Positions 37,726 through 45,878 of a stretch of DNA of 64,000 bases are shown in pieces. Origin of the DNA: Fuerstiella sp. GTDB taxonomy: Bacteria; Planctomycetota; Planctomycetia; Planctomycetales; Planctomycetaceae. The stretch covers positions 1,913 to 65,912 of the forward strand of contig JABABI010000007.1 of the NCBI GenBank assembly GCA_014238335.1. Direction: 5' to 3'. A program made the position numbers and the translations under genes. The first letter of the stretch is position 1; every line of letters begins with the position of its first letter. The notes below the pieces were generated by a model that was given only the letters and a program-made list of their open reading frames with translations, was not told where the DNA came from and did not search any database.

Positions 37726-38155
37726 CGGCGAAGTCTCGCGATTTCCTGAGAGGACGCCGCTGTCGTCAGCGACTTTTCGAACGACTGCCGTACGTGTTCT
37801 TCAAAACACTCGACCTTAAAGACTTTTGCCCAGCATGAGATCAATACCACGGTTTCACGAATTCGCAGCAGACCAAGTCGGGCAACAGCCTGATGGATTG
37901 AAGTCACTATGTGGCCGGAATTGTAACGAACAAAATTCGCGGTCTCCAGCAGGTGTCCGGTCAGCGACTGGTCGCGTTTGAACAGGTCAACAATGTCTTG
38001 GGGGCACAGTTAACGTCAGCCGTCAGCTTCAGCAGCTGCACAGACACTTCCGGAAGAATGGGCAGGTCCGGTCCATTCGATTGAAGTATTGAACATGCTG
38101 AATCGACAATGTCTGTACGGGGCAACGGCCTCACATCAGGGGATTCTGTCGTCAT
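37726..38155 (-). pseudogene. N-terminal remnant of an HDOD-domain gene
   Basis: From an ATG at 38155 the minus strand encodes LPILPEVSVQLLKLTADVN, the usual beginning of an HDOD domain. The frame then shifts near 38005. In the next frame the domain continues as DIVDLFKRDQSLTGHLLETAN and, near 37905, SIHQAVARLGLLRIRETVV. After about residue 130 it stops being HDOD-like and meets the sthA fragment. HDOD proteins take part in signalling; this copy has a frameshift and lacks its C-terminus. Confidence 0.65.
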
Positions 38156-38711
38156 TCCAGAACGTCTTTCTGATCAATCTGCTGGCAGGCGCAGGAACAA
38201 GAAGACTCGTTGGGGCATCGAGGGCACAGACGCCGACGTGCGTGTCACATGAGACTCACTGCAGAGGCGAACCGACTGATGATCCAGTTGTCGCGAAAAG
38301 CCCGATTTTGACAGACGTTTTCAGGAATCGGTGCTGGTAGTGACCAAAGACGGGACGCAACCTCAGTCAGCTGAGACCAGGAGTCTGGCAGGGGTGCACC
38401 CGATCGTTGGAGGGGCCACGGCGACCTGAGTTTGCTCCCCGCCCCCACGTTGTTCGTTGTCCTGCGATGCGGGGGAGAGGCTGGGTAAGGGGGTTAGAGC
38501 AATGCCCCTCGGCTTCCCGTTCAACACCCTCCGACCAACGGATGCACGCGTCTGGCAGTCGCCCGGACTTTGGCGTGGAACACCTTTGGCGTAGACTTTC
38601 GATTGAGTTGCTGCATGCTGGACTGGCAATCCAGGGGAATGGGATGCATATACCCAGCGAATTCAATTCAATAATGGCCGCAGCACTAACACTTTCTCAC
38701 GAGGCATTTCC
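38156..38711. other. Intergenic region with a dispersed-repeat-like block
   Basis: About 555 bases without a convincing gene. The middle (about 38413-38500) is a GC-rich block described separately. The aldolase promoter should lie in the last 100 bases. Confidence 0.5.
38413..38500. repeat. GC-rich block resembling a dispersed intergenic repeat
   Basis: The block contains CTCCCCGCCCCC followed by GCGATGCGGGGGAGAGG and GGGTAAGGGGG. The purine-rich half (GGGGGAGAGG, then TGGGTAAGGGGG) is the kind of sequence that recurs between genes in many bacterial genomes. Only one copy is in this window, so its repetition cannot be shown here. Confidence 0.35.
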
Positions 38712-39464
38712 ATGCAGTGGATCGACCGAAATAAACTTCACACGCAACGACTGGCCGGGACATTCCTGAATCTTGGCTCGCCCACAGCTGTCGAGATCGC
38801 CGCTGATACAGGTTTTGACTGGCTGCTGATTGACCTTGAACACGGTTCGGGCACCGAGGCTGATCTGCGCAACATGCTGCTGGCATGTCGAGGCTCCAGC
38901 GCTGCTGCGATCGTTCGCCTTCGATCGGTCGACGCAGACAACGTGAAGTTCGTAATGGACAGCGGTGCGGCAGGAATCATGTTTCCCTATGTCAGCACTG
39001 TGGAAGAAGCGAAACGCGCTGTCGACTGCATTAAGTATCCGCCAATAGGGTCTCGCGGCGTTGCCGGCGCCATTCGCGCAACTGATTTCGGCCGCGACTG
39101 GAAGCAGTATTTCAACGAAGCCAACGACAACAGCCTTGTTGTCGTGCAGATCGAAACACCGGAAGCCGTCGAATCCGCTGCGGACATCGCAGCGATTGAT
39201 GGAGTTGATGTCCTGTTCGTCGGCCCGCTGGACCTGTCAGTCAATCTCAGTTGCCCCGGTGACTTCAGCCAGCCGCATTTCGTTGACGCGCTGAAGAAGG
39301 TCGTCAAGTCGTGCGACGAAAACGGCAAGACGCCCGGCATTCTGACGAAGACAGGCTTCGAACAGCAGCACAAAGACATCGGCTTCAGGTTTACAGCGGT
39401 TGGGTCCGACTCGCTGGCCGTTGTGCAGGCCATGAAAGCGAACCTGGCAACGCTGCGAGAATGA
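38712..39464 (+). CDS. HpcH/HpaI-family aldolase
   Basis: A 250-residue TIM-barrel protein. The family motifs are present: the base-type histidine in IDLEHG (His44), the Arg-containing strand IVRLRS, the metal ligands Glu in QIETPEAV and Asp in GPLDLS, and the glycine-rich segment SGAAGIMFPYV. The family cleaves or forms C-C bonds in 2-oxo-hydroxy acids such as 2,4-dihydroxyhept-2-enedioate using a divalent metal. The precise substrate cannot be told. It appears to be a single-gene unit between a decayed region and the ZIP gene. Confidence 0.9.
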   Translation: MQWIDRNKLHTQRLAGTFLNLGSPTAVEIAADTGFDWLLIDLEHGSGTEADLRNMLLACRGSSAAAIVRLRSVDADNVKFVMDSGAAGIMFPYVSTVEEAKRAVDCIKYPPIGSRGVAGAIRATDFGRDWKQYFNEANDNSLVVVQIETPEAVESAADIAAIDGVDVLFVGPLDLSVNLSCPGDFSQPHFVDALKKVVKSCDENGKTPGILTKTGFEQQHKDIGFRFTAVGSDSLAVVQAMKANLATLRE

Positions 39465-39518
39465 TTCGTGCAGCGTGTTACGCTTACTTGTGGACGCCAC
39501 GTAAATGAGGTCACCAGT

Positions 39519-40589
39519 TTAGTGCAGATGGGCAGGCTCGAGCAGCGTCACGGCCCACGCGATGGCAATTCCAAGCGTCAATGCGATCGTCAGCTGGACT
39601 CTGTTGTGAGAATGGAACTCCATTTCCGGCAACAGATCACTCAGTGCGATGCAGACAAAGACGCCTGCCGCAAACGCCAGTGAAGTGCCAAGGATTTCCT
39701 GCTGATAACCTGGAAACCGGCTCACGCCCAGCAGAAACAGGACGGCGCCCAGTGGACACATCATCGCGAAGCCTGCGTTGACCAGACTCATTGACCTCTT
39801 GTTCCAGCCACCGGCCACCATCAGCGAGGTAATTGACACAGCATCCAGCGGCTTGTGCAGCAACACGGCAAGAAAGGTCCCAATACCAAACAGCCCTGTG
39901 CCAGCAGCAGACCTGGCATCCTGCTGCACACTGGCCCCCAGCGCCACGCCATCAATGAGTGTGTGCAGGCTCAGGCCAATCGCAATCCCAATCCAGCTCA
40001 AACCATGGGAATGGCCGTGCGAATGACACTCACCGTGACCGTGCCCTTCTCCGGTCGCCGACTGTTCCGCTTCGTGATCCGACGCATGATCGTGATCACA
40101 GTACGCCGCACCTTTACTGGCAACGGGCTCATGGTTGTGAAAATGGAACAGACGGATCAGCACAAACATCATGACGATTCCCAGCATCATCCAGCGAGCC
40201 GTTGCGTCAGGGTCACGGAGTTCCCGAAACGCATGTGGCAGCAGATGAAAGACGCCGATCCCCAGCATCAGACCGCCTACGAAGCTAATGACCGTCTGCA
40301 TTCGAGTGTGCGTCACTTCAATCCATGACGGCAACCATCCACCCGCCAGTGATGCAGCGACGATCAACAGGCAGTAAATGCCCAGTACGATCATTGTTTG
40401 CGTATCGGCTACCCCGGCAGTTGCTCCAGGAACAAGGTCTTCAAGATCAGATATCAGAGACGATGCAGCCGTGCCAGCCTGACCTTTCCCGACCTGCACT
40501 TCGTCGACTGCAATGGCCGAATCTGCTGCGAAGCCAGCTGTCAGGAAGACAACAATCAGAAACACGTAAACACGGTGGAGACAAAACAT
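39519..40589 (-). CDS. ZIP-family metal transporter
   Basis: A 356-residue inner-membrane protein with about eight hydrophobic segments, including a leading segment that looks like a signal peptide. Helix IV contains HLLPHAF and helix V SLHTLIDGVALGA, the metal-binding helices of ZIP transporters. Between them lies a long cytoplasmic or periplasmic loop very rich in His, including a GHGHGECHSHGHSHG stretch, which fits Zn binding. Zinc import is the usual function; iron or manganese is possible. It is divergent from a Fur-family regulator gene across a 181-nt region containing a palindromic operator candidate, so zinc-dependent repression is likely (inference). Confidence 0.9.
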   Translation of the reverse strand: MFCLHRVYVFLIVVFLTAGFAADSAIAVDEVQVGKGQAGTAASSLISDLEDLVPGATAGVADTQTMIVLGIYCLLIVAASLAGGWLPSWIEVTHTRMQTVISFVGGLMLGIGVFHLLPHAFRELRDPDATARWMMLGIVMMFVLIRLFHFHNHEPVASKGAAYCDHDHASDHEAEQSATGEGHGHGECHSHGHSHGLSWIGIAIGLSLHTLIDGVALGASVQQDARSAAGTGLFGIGTFLAVLLHKPLDAVSITSLMVAGGWNKRSMSLVNAGFAMMCPLGAVLFLLGVSRFPGYQQEILGTSLAFAAGVFVCIALSDLLPEMEFHSHNRVQLTIALTLGIAIAWAVTLLEPAHLH

Positions 40590-40693
40590 TAACGCGTGGA
40601 ATTCGCTTTCGGAGGCAACACGGCGACCGGCTGAAACATGGGACCAGTAAAGTAGAGCGGCAAAAGTCGCATTTCGAGTCGCGACGTGTTCTT

Positions 40694-40714
40694 ATTTGCA
40701 ACTTAGTTGCAAAT
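40694..40714. promoter_or_regulatory. 21-bp palindromic operator candidate for the Fur-family regulator
   Basis: Perfect 9-nt arms, ATTTGCAAC and GTTGCAAAT, flank a 3-nt centre (TTA) between the divergent ZIP and Fur-family genes. The size and symmetry fit a binding site for a dimeric Fur-family protein. It overlaps the -35 region of the promoter proposed for the regulator gene, so it would allow autoregulation as well as control of the ZIP gene. Confidence 0.7.
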
Positions 40715-40735
40715 GTAGACAGGTCCTGAAATACT
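40707..40735 (+). promoter_or_regulatory. Sigma70-type promoter candidate for the Fur-family gene
   Basis: TTGCAA (40707-40712) as -35 and AATACT (40730-40735) as -10 are 17 nt apart. Four of six -10 bases and four of six -35 bases match consensus. The -35 box lies inside the palindrome, which would let the bound repressor block RNA polymerase. This is a candidate by position and match only. Confidence 0.4.
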
Positions 40736-40770
40736 CCGACGATCACAACAGGCTGGCTGGAGTTCACGCG

Positions 40771-41220
40771 ATGATCAAGGGCGGGAAGCCGGGACGACTG
40801 ACACTGGAAGCTGCAAAATCCGTTTTGCGAGGCGTGGGTATGCGCTGTACTGCGGCGCGGATTGCCGTAATTCAAGCCCTGGAGGCTGCCGAGTCACCGA
40901 TGACCCCTGGCAGTGTTGTCGATTTCCTTTGTGAATACGGCTTCGACAAATCCACAATTTATCGTTCGCTGACCGAGCTCAACGAAGCTGGCCTTGTCGT
41001 TCGTTTAGACCTGGGTGATGCCGTCCGCAGATTTGAACTGCTGCCGCTGGAAAATGACGGAGCGCCGGAGCATCCGCACTTTATGTGCGTTGATTGCGGC
41101 AAGGTGGTGTGTATGTCCGGATTTGACGTGGAGCTGAAAGGCCGTTCAAGGAAGGCTCGTTCACCCGGAATCATGTCGGAGATTCTTGTTCGCGGCCATT
41201 GCCACGATTGTGCCACGTAA
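40771..41220 (+). CDS. Fur-family metal-dependent repressor, probably zinc-responsive
   Basis: A 149-residue protein. The ATG at 40771 has GGAG 8 nt before it and is preferred over a TTG at 40696 that lies inside the palindrome. The N-terminal winged helix (residues about 10-85) includes GMRCTAARIAVIQAL and FDKSTIYRSL. The dimerisation part has HPHFMCVDCGKVV and a terminal GHCHDC, giving the two Cys-x2-Cys pairs of the structural zinc site. Because it is divergent from a His-rich ZIP transporter, a zinc regulator (Zur type) is the likeliest sub-type, though Fur or PerR cannot be excluded from the sequence alone. Confidence 0.85.
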   Translation: MIKGGKPGRLTLEAAKSVLRGVGMRCTAARIAVIQALEAAESPMTPGSVVDFLCEYGFDKSTIYRSLTELNEAGLVVRLDLGDAVRRFELLPLENDGAPEHPHFMCVDCGKVVCMSGFDVELKGRSRKARSPGIMSEILVRGHCHDCAT

Positions 41221-41381
41221 TCTGCAGAGTTCACTATTTCCAGATATACTGTGCAGCTGAAGCACTATCTGTCCGTTCTGTGACGTCCGTGCTGCGCCTT
41301 CCACCGGCTGCCGTCCGTTGCAGTCAGTGCCAAAACGTGGGATGATTTTCAGCTTTACGTTTTGCTGGAAGGAGAGAATTG

Positions 41382-41600
41382 ATGAAGGTACGGATCACGT
41401 ATTGTGTTATGTGAAATTACACTCCTCAGGCCACCAGTTTGGCGGCTGCAATCAAGCAGGAAACACGACTCGACGTCTGTCTTGTGGAAAGCAAGGGCGG
41501 AATTTTTGACGTTGAGCTGGACGGCGAACTAATTTACAGCAAACACGAATCACTCAGGTTTCCCACACATGAAGAGATTCTGGAGCAGCTGAAAACTTAA
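41382..41600 (+). CDS. SelW/Rdx-type selenoprotein with in-frame TGA (Sec11)
   Basis: A 72-residue protein if TGA at 41412-41414 is read as selenocysteine. The ATG at 41382 has a strong ribosome-binding site (GGAAGGAG, 41367-41374). The redox motif is Cys8-Val-Met-Sec11, preceded by the strand KVRITY and followed by NYTP. This matches the Rdx/SelW pattern Y-C-x-x-(U/C)-x-Y-x-P. The rest also fits the fold: an amphipathic helix (A18-K25), a strand with CLVESKGGIFDVELDGELIY, then SKHESLRFPTHEEILEQL. After the TGA the frame stays open to TAA at 41598. Rdx proteins are thioredoxin-like oxidoreductases with glutathione- or protein-linked roles. An 8-nt inverted repeat (CAAAACGT at 41331-41338, ACGTTTTG at 41357-41364) sits just before the ribosome-binding site. 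A cysteine variant would have TGC or TGT instead of TGA. Confidence 0.82.
41427..41448 (+). promoter_or_regulatory. Bacterial SECIS hairpin candidate
   Basis: Starting 12 nt after the TGA, CAG pairs with CTG (41427-41429 with 41446-41448) and GCCA pairs with TGGC (41430-41433 with 41440-41443), with two bulged G (41444-41445). The apical loop CCAGTT is 6 nt and begins 19 nt after the TGA. Position and size are within the range known for bacterial SECIS elements. Such hairpins need a G near the start of the loop; here the G is fourth, so the match is plausible but not perfect. Confidence 0.5.
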
Positions 41601-41826
41601 GGACAGCTACCGCGTGGGTTGACGGTACCGCCTGTGAGCCGGCTTTCTCCTGCCTATGCAGCAGGAATCCCGCTCGCTGCTGAAATTTGGCAAATGCTGC
41701 GTGACAAATGAGCGTAGAAAGGTCCACAGGGGTGGAAGTGCGCGCTTTAACGACTACCTGACATATACCTAAGTTATTTCAAATTATAGGTTTGCGGCGT
41801 TTTACGATCGCAAAGAGTCCGTGCCG

Positions 41827-43218
41827 ATGAGTCAAAATCCACGTGCATCGAGAGTTAAGGGGGGGCCACCGCTGTGGTTGTGGGGCATGCTGATTTTTGC
41901 CACTGTTCTAATGGTCATCAGGCTGATCGTCAGTGCAGTCCCGGAGGATCCTGCGCAGTTGTACCAAGGGGCCTTGCAGGAGCTGAATGGCGGAAGCAAA
42001 GACGAGTTTCTGCGTACACTCAATCGATTGAAACAGTATCCCGAGTACTCGGACCACATAACGCTGCTTAAGGGCATCCGGGCCGCTCACGAATCACGCG
42101 ACCCGAAGGCCATAGATTTTTTCAAACAGGTTCAGACGAACGTGGAACTCAAGTCGATGGCGTTACAGAAGATGGGCGAATCGTTAACTCGAATGGGCGA
42201 CTTCCCCGAAGCCATTGAAAAATATGAGGAAGCCATCAGAAGCGCCCCCAAGACCGCAGACCAGTCACGGCTGATGCTGGCCCGACTCTACCAGGTGGTT
42301 GGTGCGTTGACACTGGCGGAATCGACGCTGACTGAAATCATCGCGGGCAACAATGCCCATATCACAGCCCGTCGCATGAGAGCACAGGTCCGGACAAGTC
42401 TTTTTCGGTATACGGAGGCCGCTGAGGACTACTCGGGAACTCTTACCACTCCAGGAGACATCGCGGCAGCCAGCCCGGAAGCGATCTCCCAGTACACGAT
42501 CTGTCTGGTGAAAACCGGCGACACTGAGAAAATGGCTGAGTTCGCAAAGCAGAACCTGAACCTGGTCAGTGAGAATTCGCTCAAAGCGCGACTGCTCTTC
42601 GAAGGCGGAGATCTGGAGGGTGCCCGGGGCATTCTTTCCGGAGCGCCACCTGAAGAATTCAACAGCCAGCCGGAACTTGCAAAACTTCGACTGGAGATCG
42701 CAGTGAACGATGGAGAGATATTAATTGCTAAGAAACATCTTCCCGAAGGCCTGGCACAAATGCCTCGGGACGATGAGTTTTTCAAGATCGCGACGGCCGT
42801 ATATAAGGCAACGGGCGACTTAGAGAATGCTGAGATAGCTGAGCAAAACGTGCAGCAGCTCGACGATCTTCAGAAACAACTATTAGAGGCTCTGGTCAGC
42901 GCCGGCAACAACATTGACGACGTGGATGCACGATTTCAAGTCGCGACGTTGTATGCAAAGACCGGTCGTTACTCGGATGCGCGACAGTGGTTTCTGACTG
43001 GGGGGAACATCGACTCGGAGCGGGCCAGTGAAGCACAACAGCTGATGCTCGAACAGCTGCAGCTCGCGGCGACCCCTCTTGTCGAATTTGAGCACAAAGC
43101 TTCGCCGCAGACAGCATCTGAAGAAAAGGACAGCAGTGCAAAGGCAGACGAATCAAGCAGCGATGATAAGCCACAGGACGCGGCGCCTGAGTCGACGGAA
43201 GGCAACGAAAACAAATAG
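41827..43218 (+). CDS. Membrane-anchored TPR protein
   Basis: A 463-residue protein; the ATG at 41827 is favoured over a GTG two codons earlier. One hydrophobic helix at residues about 14-34 anchors it, and the rest faces the periplasm or cytoplasm. From about residue 95 to 400 there are TPR-like helical repeats (for example GDFPEAIEKYEEAI and VDARFQVATLYAKTGRYSDA). The C-terminus is a Ser/Glu/Asp-rich tail. TPR proteins are scaffolds; no specific partner is indicated. Confidence 0.8.
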   Translation: MSQNPRASRVKGGPPLWLWGMLIFATVLMVIRLIVSAVPEDPAQLYQGALQELNGGSKDEFLRTLNRLKQYPEYSDHITLLKGIRAAHESRDPKAIDFFKQVQTNVELKSMALQKMGESLTRMGDFPEAIEKYEEAIRSAPKTADQSRLMLARLYQVVGALTLAESTLTEIIAGNNAHITARRMRAQVRTSLFRYTEAAEDYSGTLTTPGDIAAASPEAISQYTICLVKTGDTEKMAEFAKQNLNLVSENSLKARLLFEGGDLEGARGILSGAPPEEFNSQPELAKLRLEIAVNDGEILIAKKHLPEGLAQMPRDDEFFKIATAVYKATGDLENAEIAEQNVQQLDDLQKQLLEALVSAGNNIDDVDARFQVATLYAKTGRYSDARQWFLTGGNIDSERASEAQQLMLEQLQLAATPLVEFEHKASPQTASEEKDSSAKADESSSDDKPQDAAPESTEGNENK

Positions 43219-43220
43219 GG

Positions 43221-43242
43221 GGCCCTGATTCAGAACAGGGCC
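43221..43242 (+). terminator. Hairpin 3' of the TPR gene
   Basis: Arms GGCCCTG and CAGGGCC flank an 8-nt loop, 3 nt after the stop codon. It is followed by a second short hairpin (CGCCA/TGGCG) but not by a T-run. A transcription end here is plausible because the next gene is convergent. Confidence 0.45.
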
Positions 43243-43481
43243 GCCACGCCATCTTTGGCGGACAAGTGACGGACAGCAAATCGCTGCAGGACCAGCGATT
43301 TGCAGCAAGCCCACACACGTACGAAAAAACGCCTGCGACTCTATGGCGACGGAAGTGCAGTCGGTTGTACGTAAAGTCCGGCGGATGTTGACACAAGTGC
43401 CTGAACCGATGCACTCCGCCTGACGACGTGCCTGTGAGACCTGTGCACAACCAACGGAAGCTGGCCGACACTTTTCGAACG

Positions 43482-44408
43482 TCAGTCCGCACCGGCCGGA
43501 GGGGCGTCCCCCATCAGGATCTGGTGCAGTGGATTCAGCCCGGTCACTTTTTTCCAGTAAGCCAGTAGATCAGACATCACGGTTCGGCGGCCTGCGGTGC
43601 CGATGACGCGTCGGTCAATCGAGCGTACGCGAAGAAGACCGGACGATGTTGAGGACAGGAATGCTTCCTCCATCACAGTTACTTCGTCAGCATAGATGCC
43701 GCGTTGTTCGAATTTCAATCCACAGTCTGCCGCAGCTTCCTGAACCATCCGACGACTCATGCTGTCCAGCACCTGACTGCTCGGCGTCACGACCGTTCCT
43801 TCTATGACGGCAAAGAAACACGCGGTGCTTGTTTCCGTGATCAAACCTGACGAGTCAAGCAGTAATGCTCGACTGCCGGATTCTTCAGCGTCGGCTTCTC
43901 TGTCGGCCAGCCACCAGTGCAACCGGTTTCTTGTCTTGTGGTTGACGGGCAGACTGCATTCCGAAATCTGTCGCCGTTCAGGTATCGTCAGGCGAACACC
44001 GTCTTCAGCGGTGGAACGCCAGAGCTCCAGGGGAAGACGAAATGTATGCACAGCAGTCGTCCCTCCGGGCAGATTCTCCGCGCCCAGATAGGTGCGATTG
44101 GCTCCGGCCGTGACAAACATGACAATCCCAAGGTCGTCGTTTTCGTCAATCGATGCGATGTTTTTCAAGACAAGGCGTTCGGCCGCAATCGCAAGATCAC
44201 GAACACAAAAAGGCATCTCGAACCCCAGCCTCGCGCACGATGCCTCCAGACGCTGCAGGTGCTGCGACAACTGAAACGGCTGATGACGAAACGTCCGTGC
44301 CATCTCCGTGATGCTGGCACCAGCAACGACTCCCAGATCCCAGACCGGCAGCGCGAGCTGCGAAAACGGCACCTCCTGACCGTTTATCCATGCTTGTGGC
44401 TCATCCAT
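43482..44408 (-). CDS. Class IV aminotransferase-fold protein
   Basis: A 308-residue PLP-dependent protein from the ATG at 44408, with AGGAAA about 9 nt upstream. The class IV fold is recognisable: Lys in the NHKTRNRLHWW segment (the PLP lysine is expected here), then SGLITETSTACFFAV, the phosphate-binding stretch that also includes Glu-Thr-Ser. Family members are branched-chain aminotransferase, D-amino-acid aminotransferase and aminodeoxychorismate lyase. Which one applies cannot be told from motifs alone. It is convergent to the TPR gene and divergent from ctpA. Confidence 0.85.
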   Translation of the reverse strand: MDEPQAWINGQEVPFSQLALPVWDLGVVAGASITEMARTFRHQPFQLSQHLQRLEASCARLGFEMPFCVRDLAIAAERLVLKNIASIDENDDLGIVMFVTAGANRTYLGAENLPGGTTAVHTFRLPLELWRSTAEDGVRLTIPERRQISECSLPVNHKTRNRLHWWLADREADAEESGSRALLLDSSGLITETSTACFFAVIEGTVVTPSSQVLDSMSRRMVQEAAADCGLKFEQRGIYADEVTVMEEAFLSSTSSGLLRVRSIDRRVIGTAGRRTVMSDLLAYWKKVTGLNPLHQILMGDAPPAGAD

Positions 44409-44552
44409 TCTGAGTGTTTCCTGCCGGATGACATTCAACCGGTGACTCGCCGCCCGATTCTGGAAGAAGATGGTTCTTCAGCCCTCGACTGCGACGACTG
44501 TCATGCGATATCGTATCATGTGTACGCGTCAGCATTACTTCCGGAGTTCGTT

Positions 44553-45875
44553 ATGAGATTGACTTCATTGATTCTTGTGTGCTGCCTGGCTGCCACCGGT
44601 CTGGTTACTGCGACACCCGCCGTCGCCGAGGACGAACGTGGCAAAGAGCGCGAACGTTACGAACTCATGGAGTTGTTCGCGGAAACGTTTCAGCAGATCG
44701 ACTCAAATTATGTACGGGACGTGGATCGACGAGAACTGATGGAAGCCGCCATTCAGGGAATGCTACGTCATCTGGATCAGTACTCAAGCTTCATTCCACC
44801 ACCGGACGTGCGTCGTTTCACCCAGATCGTGGAACAGGAGTTTGGTGGAATCGGGATTACCGTCAACTCTACAGGCCCTGGACGACTGATTGTTGCCAGT
44901 CCGCTTCCCGGCACTCCAGCGTACCGAGCCGGCATACGAGCAGGCGATCTTATTGTGGAAGTGGAAGGCAAGTCGACCGAAAACCTGTCACTGGCAGACG
45001 CGATCAAAAAACTACAGGGGCCGGTAGGTCGCCCGGTCGTCATCAAGGTTGTGCACCCTGGCGAAGATTCGGCCCCGAAGGAAATACGACTCGTTCGGCA
45101 GCTGATCAAAGCACCAACCGTCCTTGGAGACCGTTACAGTGACAAGGACGAGTGGGATTTCATGTACGACGACGAGAAAAAAATCGGTTACATTCGCCTT
45201 TCCCACTTCAGCCGGTTTACAGCCCAGGAAGTCAAGGCGGCCCTTGACAACGTCTTCGAACGCGATGTCCGCGGTCTGGTAATCGACCTGCGGTACAATC
45301 CGGGAGGGTTGCTGGAAGCCGCTATTGAAATCGCCGACATGTTCCTTGATGACGGTAACATCGTCAGTGTTCGTGGTCGCAGCGTGCCAGAGCGATCATG
45401 GAACGCAAGAAAACGTGACACGTATGAAAAAATTCCGATGGCTGTACTCGTCAACGGATTCAGCGCATCAGCCAGCGAGGTACTAAGTGCCTGTTTACAG
45501 GACAACAAACGGGCCGTGATCATCGGTGAGCGAACGTGGGGCAAAGGCAGCGTGCAGAATATCATCCGCATGGAGGAAGGCGAGAGCGCCCTGAAGCTGA
45601 CCACGGCGAATTATCACAGACCCAGTGGCGTGAATATCCATCGCTTCCCCAACATGAAGGCTGACGACGAATGGGGAGTGACTCCTGACGAGGGCTACCT
45701 GATCAAATACAACCGCAAACAACAGTCCGAGTGGCAGCGTTATCGCAGAGAAAGAGACGTGCTTCGCCCCGCAGAGGATAACAATCCAGTAGAGGACGCG
45801 TTCAACGACACTCAATTGATGGCCGCAGTCGATTATCTTGCCAGCCAGCTGAAGAAGCCGGAAAAAACGGAGTAG
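44553..45875 (+). CDS. ctpA: Carboxyl-terminal processing protease (S41), CtpA-like
   Basis: A 440-residue exported protease from the ATG at 44553 (GGAG 8 nt upstream); longer in-frame readings upstream overlap the aminotransferase gene. Signal peptide about 1-25. A PDZ domain occupies about 95-180 (with EFGGIGITV and AGIRAGDLIVEVEGK). The S41 core has LVIDLRYNPGGLLEAA, the catalytic serine Ser306 in the SASASE motif and the lysine Lys331 in WGKGSVQ, the expected 25 residues apart. The family trims or degrades periplasmic proteins. It ends 3 nt from the end of the convergent response regulator gene. Confidence 0.93.
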   Translation: MRLTSLILVCCLAATGLVTATPAVAEDERGKERERYELMELFAETFQQIDSNYVRDVDRRELMEAAIQGMLRHLDQYSSFIPPPDVRRFTQIVEQEFGGIGITVNSTGPGRLIVASPLPGTPAYRAGIRAGDLIVEVEGKSTENLSLADAIKKLQGPVGRPVVIKVVHPGEDSAPKEIRLVRQLIKAPTVLGDRYSDKDEWDFMYDDEKKIGYIRLSHFSRFTAQEVKAALDNVFERDVRGLVIDLRYNPGGLLEAAIEIADMFLDDGNIVSVRGRSVPERSWNARKRDTYEKIPMAVLVNGFSASASEVLSACLQDNKRAVIIGERTWGKGSVQNIIRMEEGESALKLTTANYHRPSGVNIHRFPNMKADDEWGVTPDEGYLIKYNRKQQSEWQRYRRERDVLRPAEDNNPVEDAFNDTQLMAAVDYLASQLKKPEKTE

Positions 45876-45878
45876 ATG

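Noticed and set aside
41318..41509. Plus-strand ORF of 63 codons
   Set aside because: It is in another frame across the selenoprotein gene; it has no family features, and the frame with the in-frame TGA fits Rdx proteins far better.
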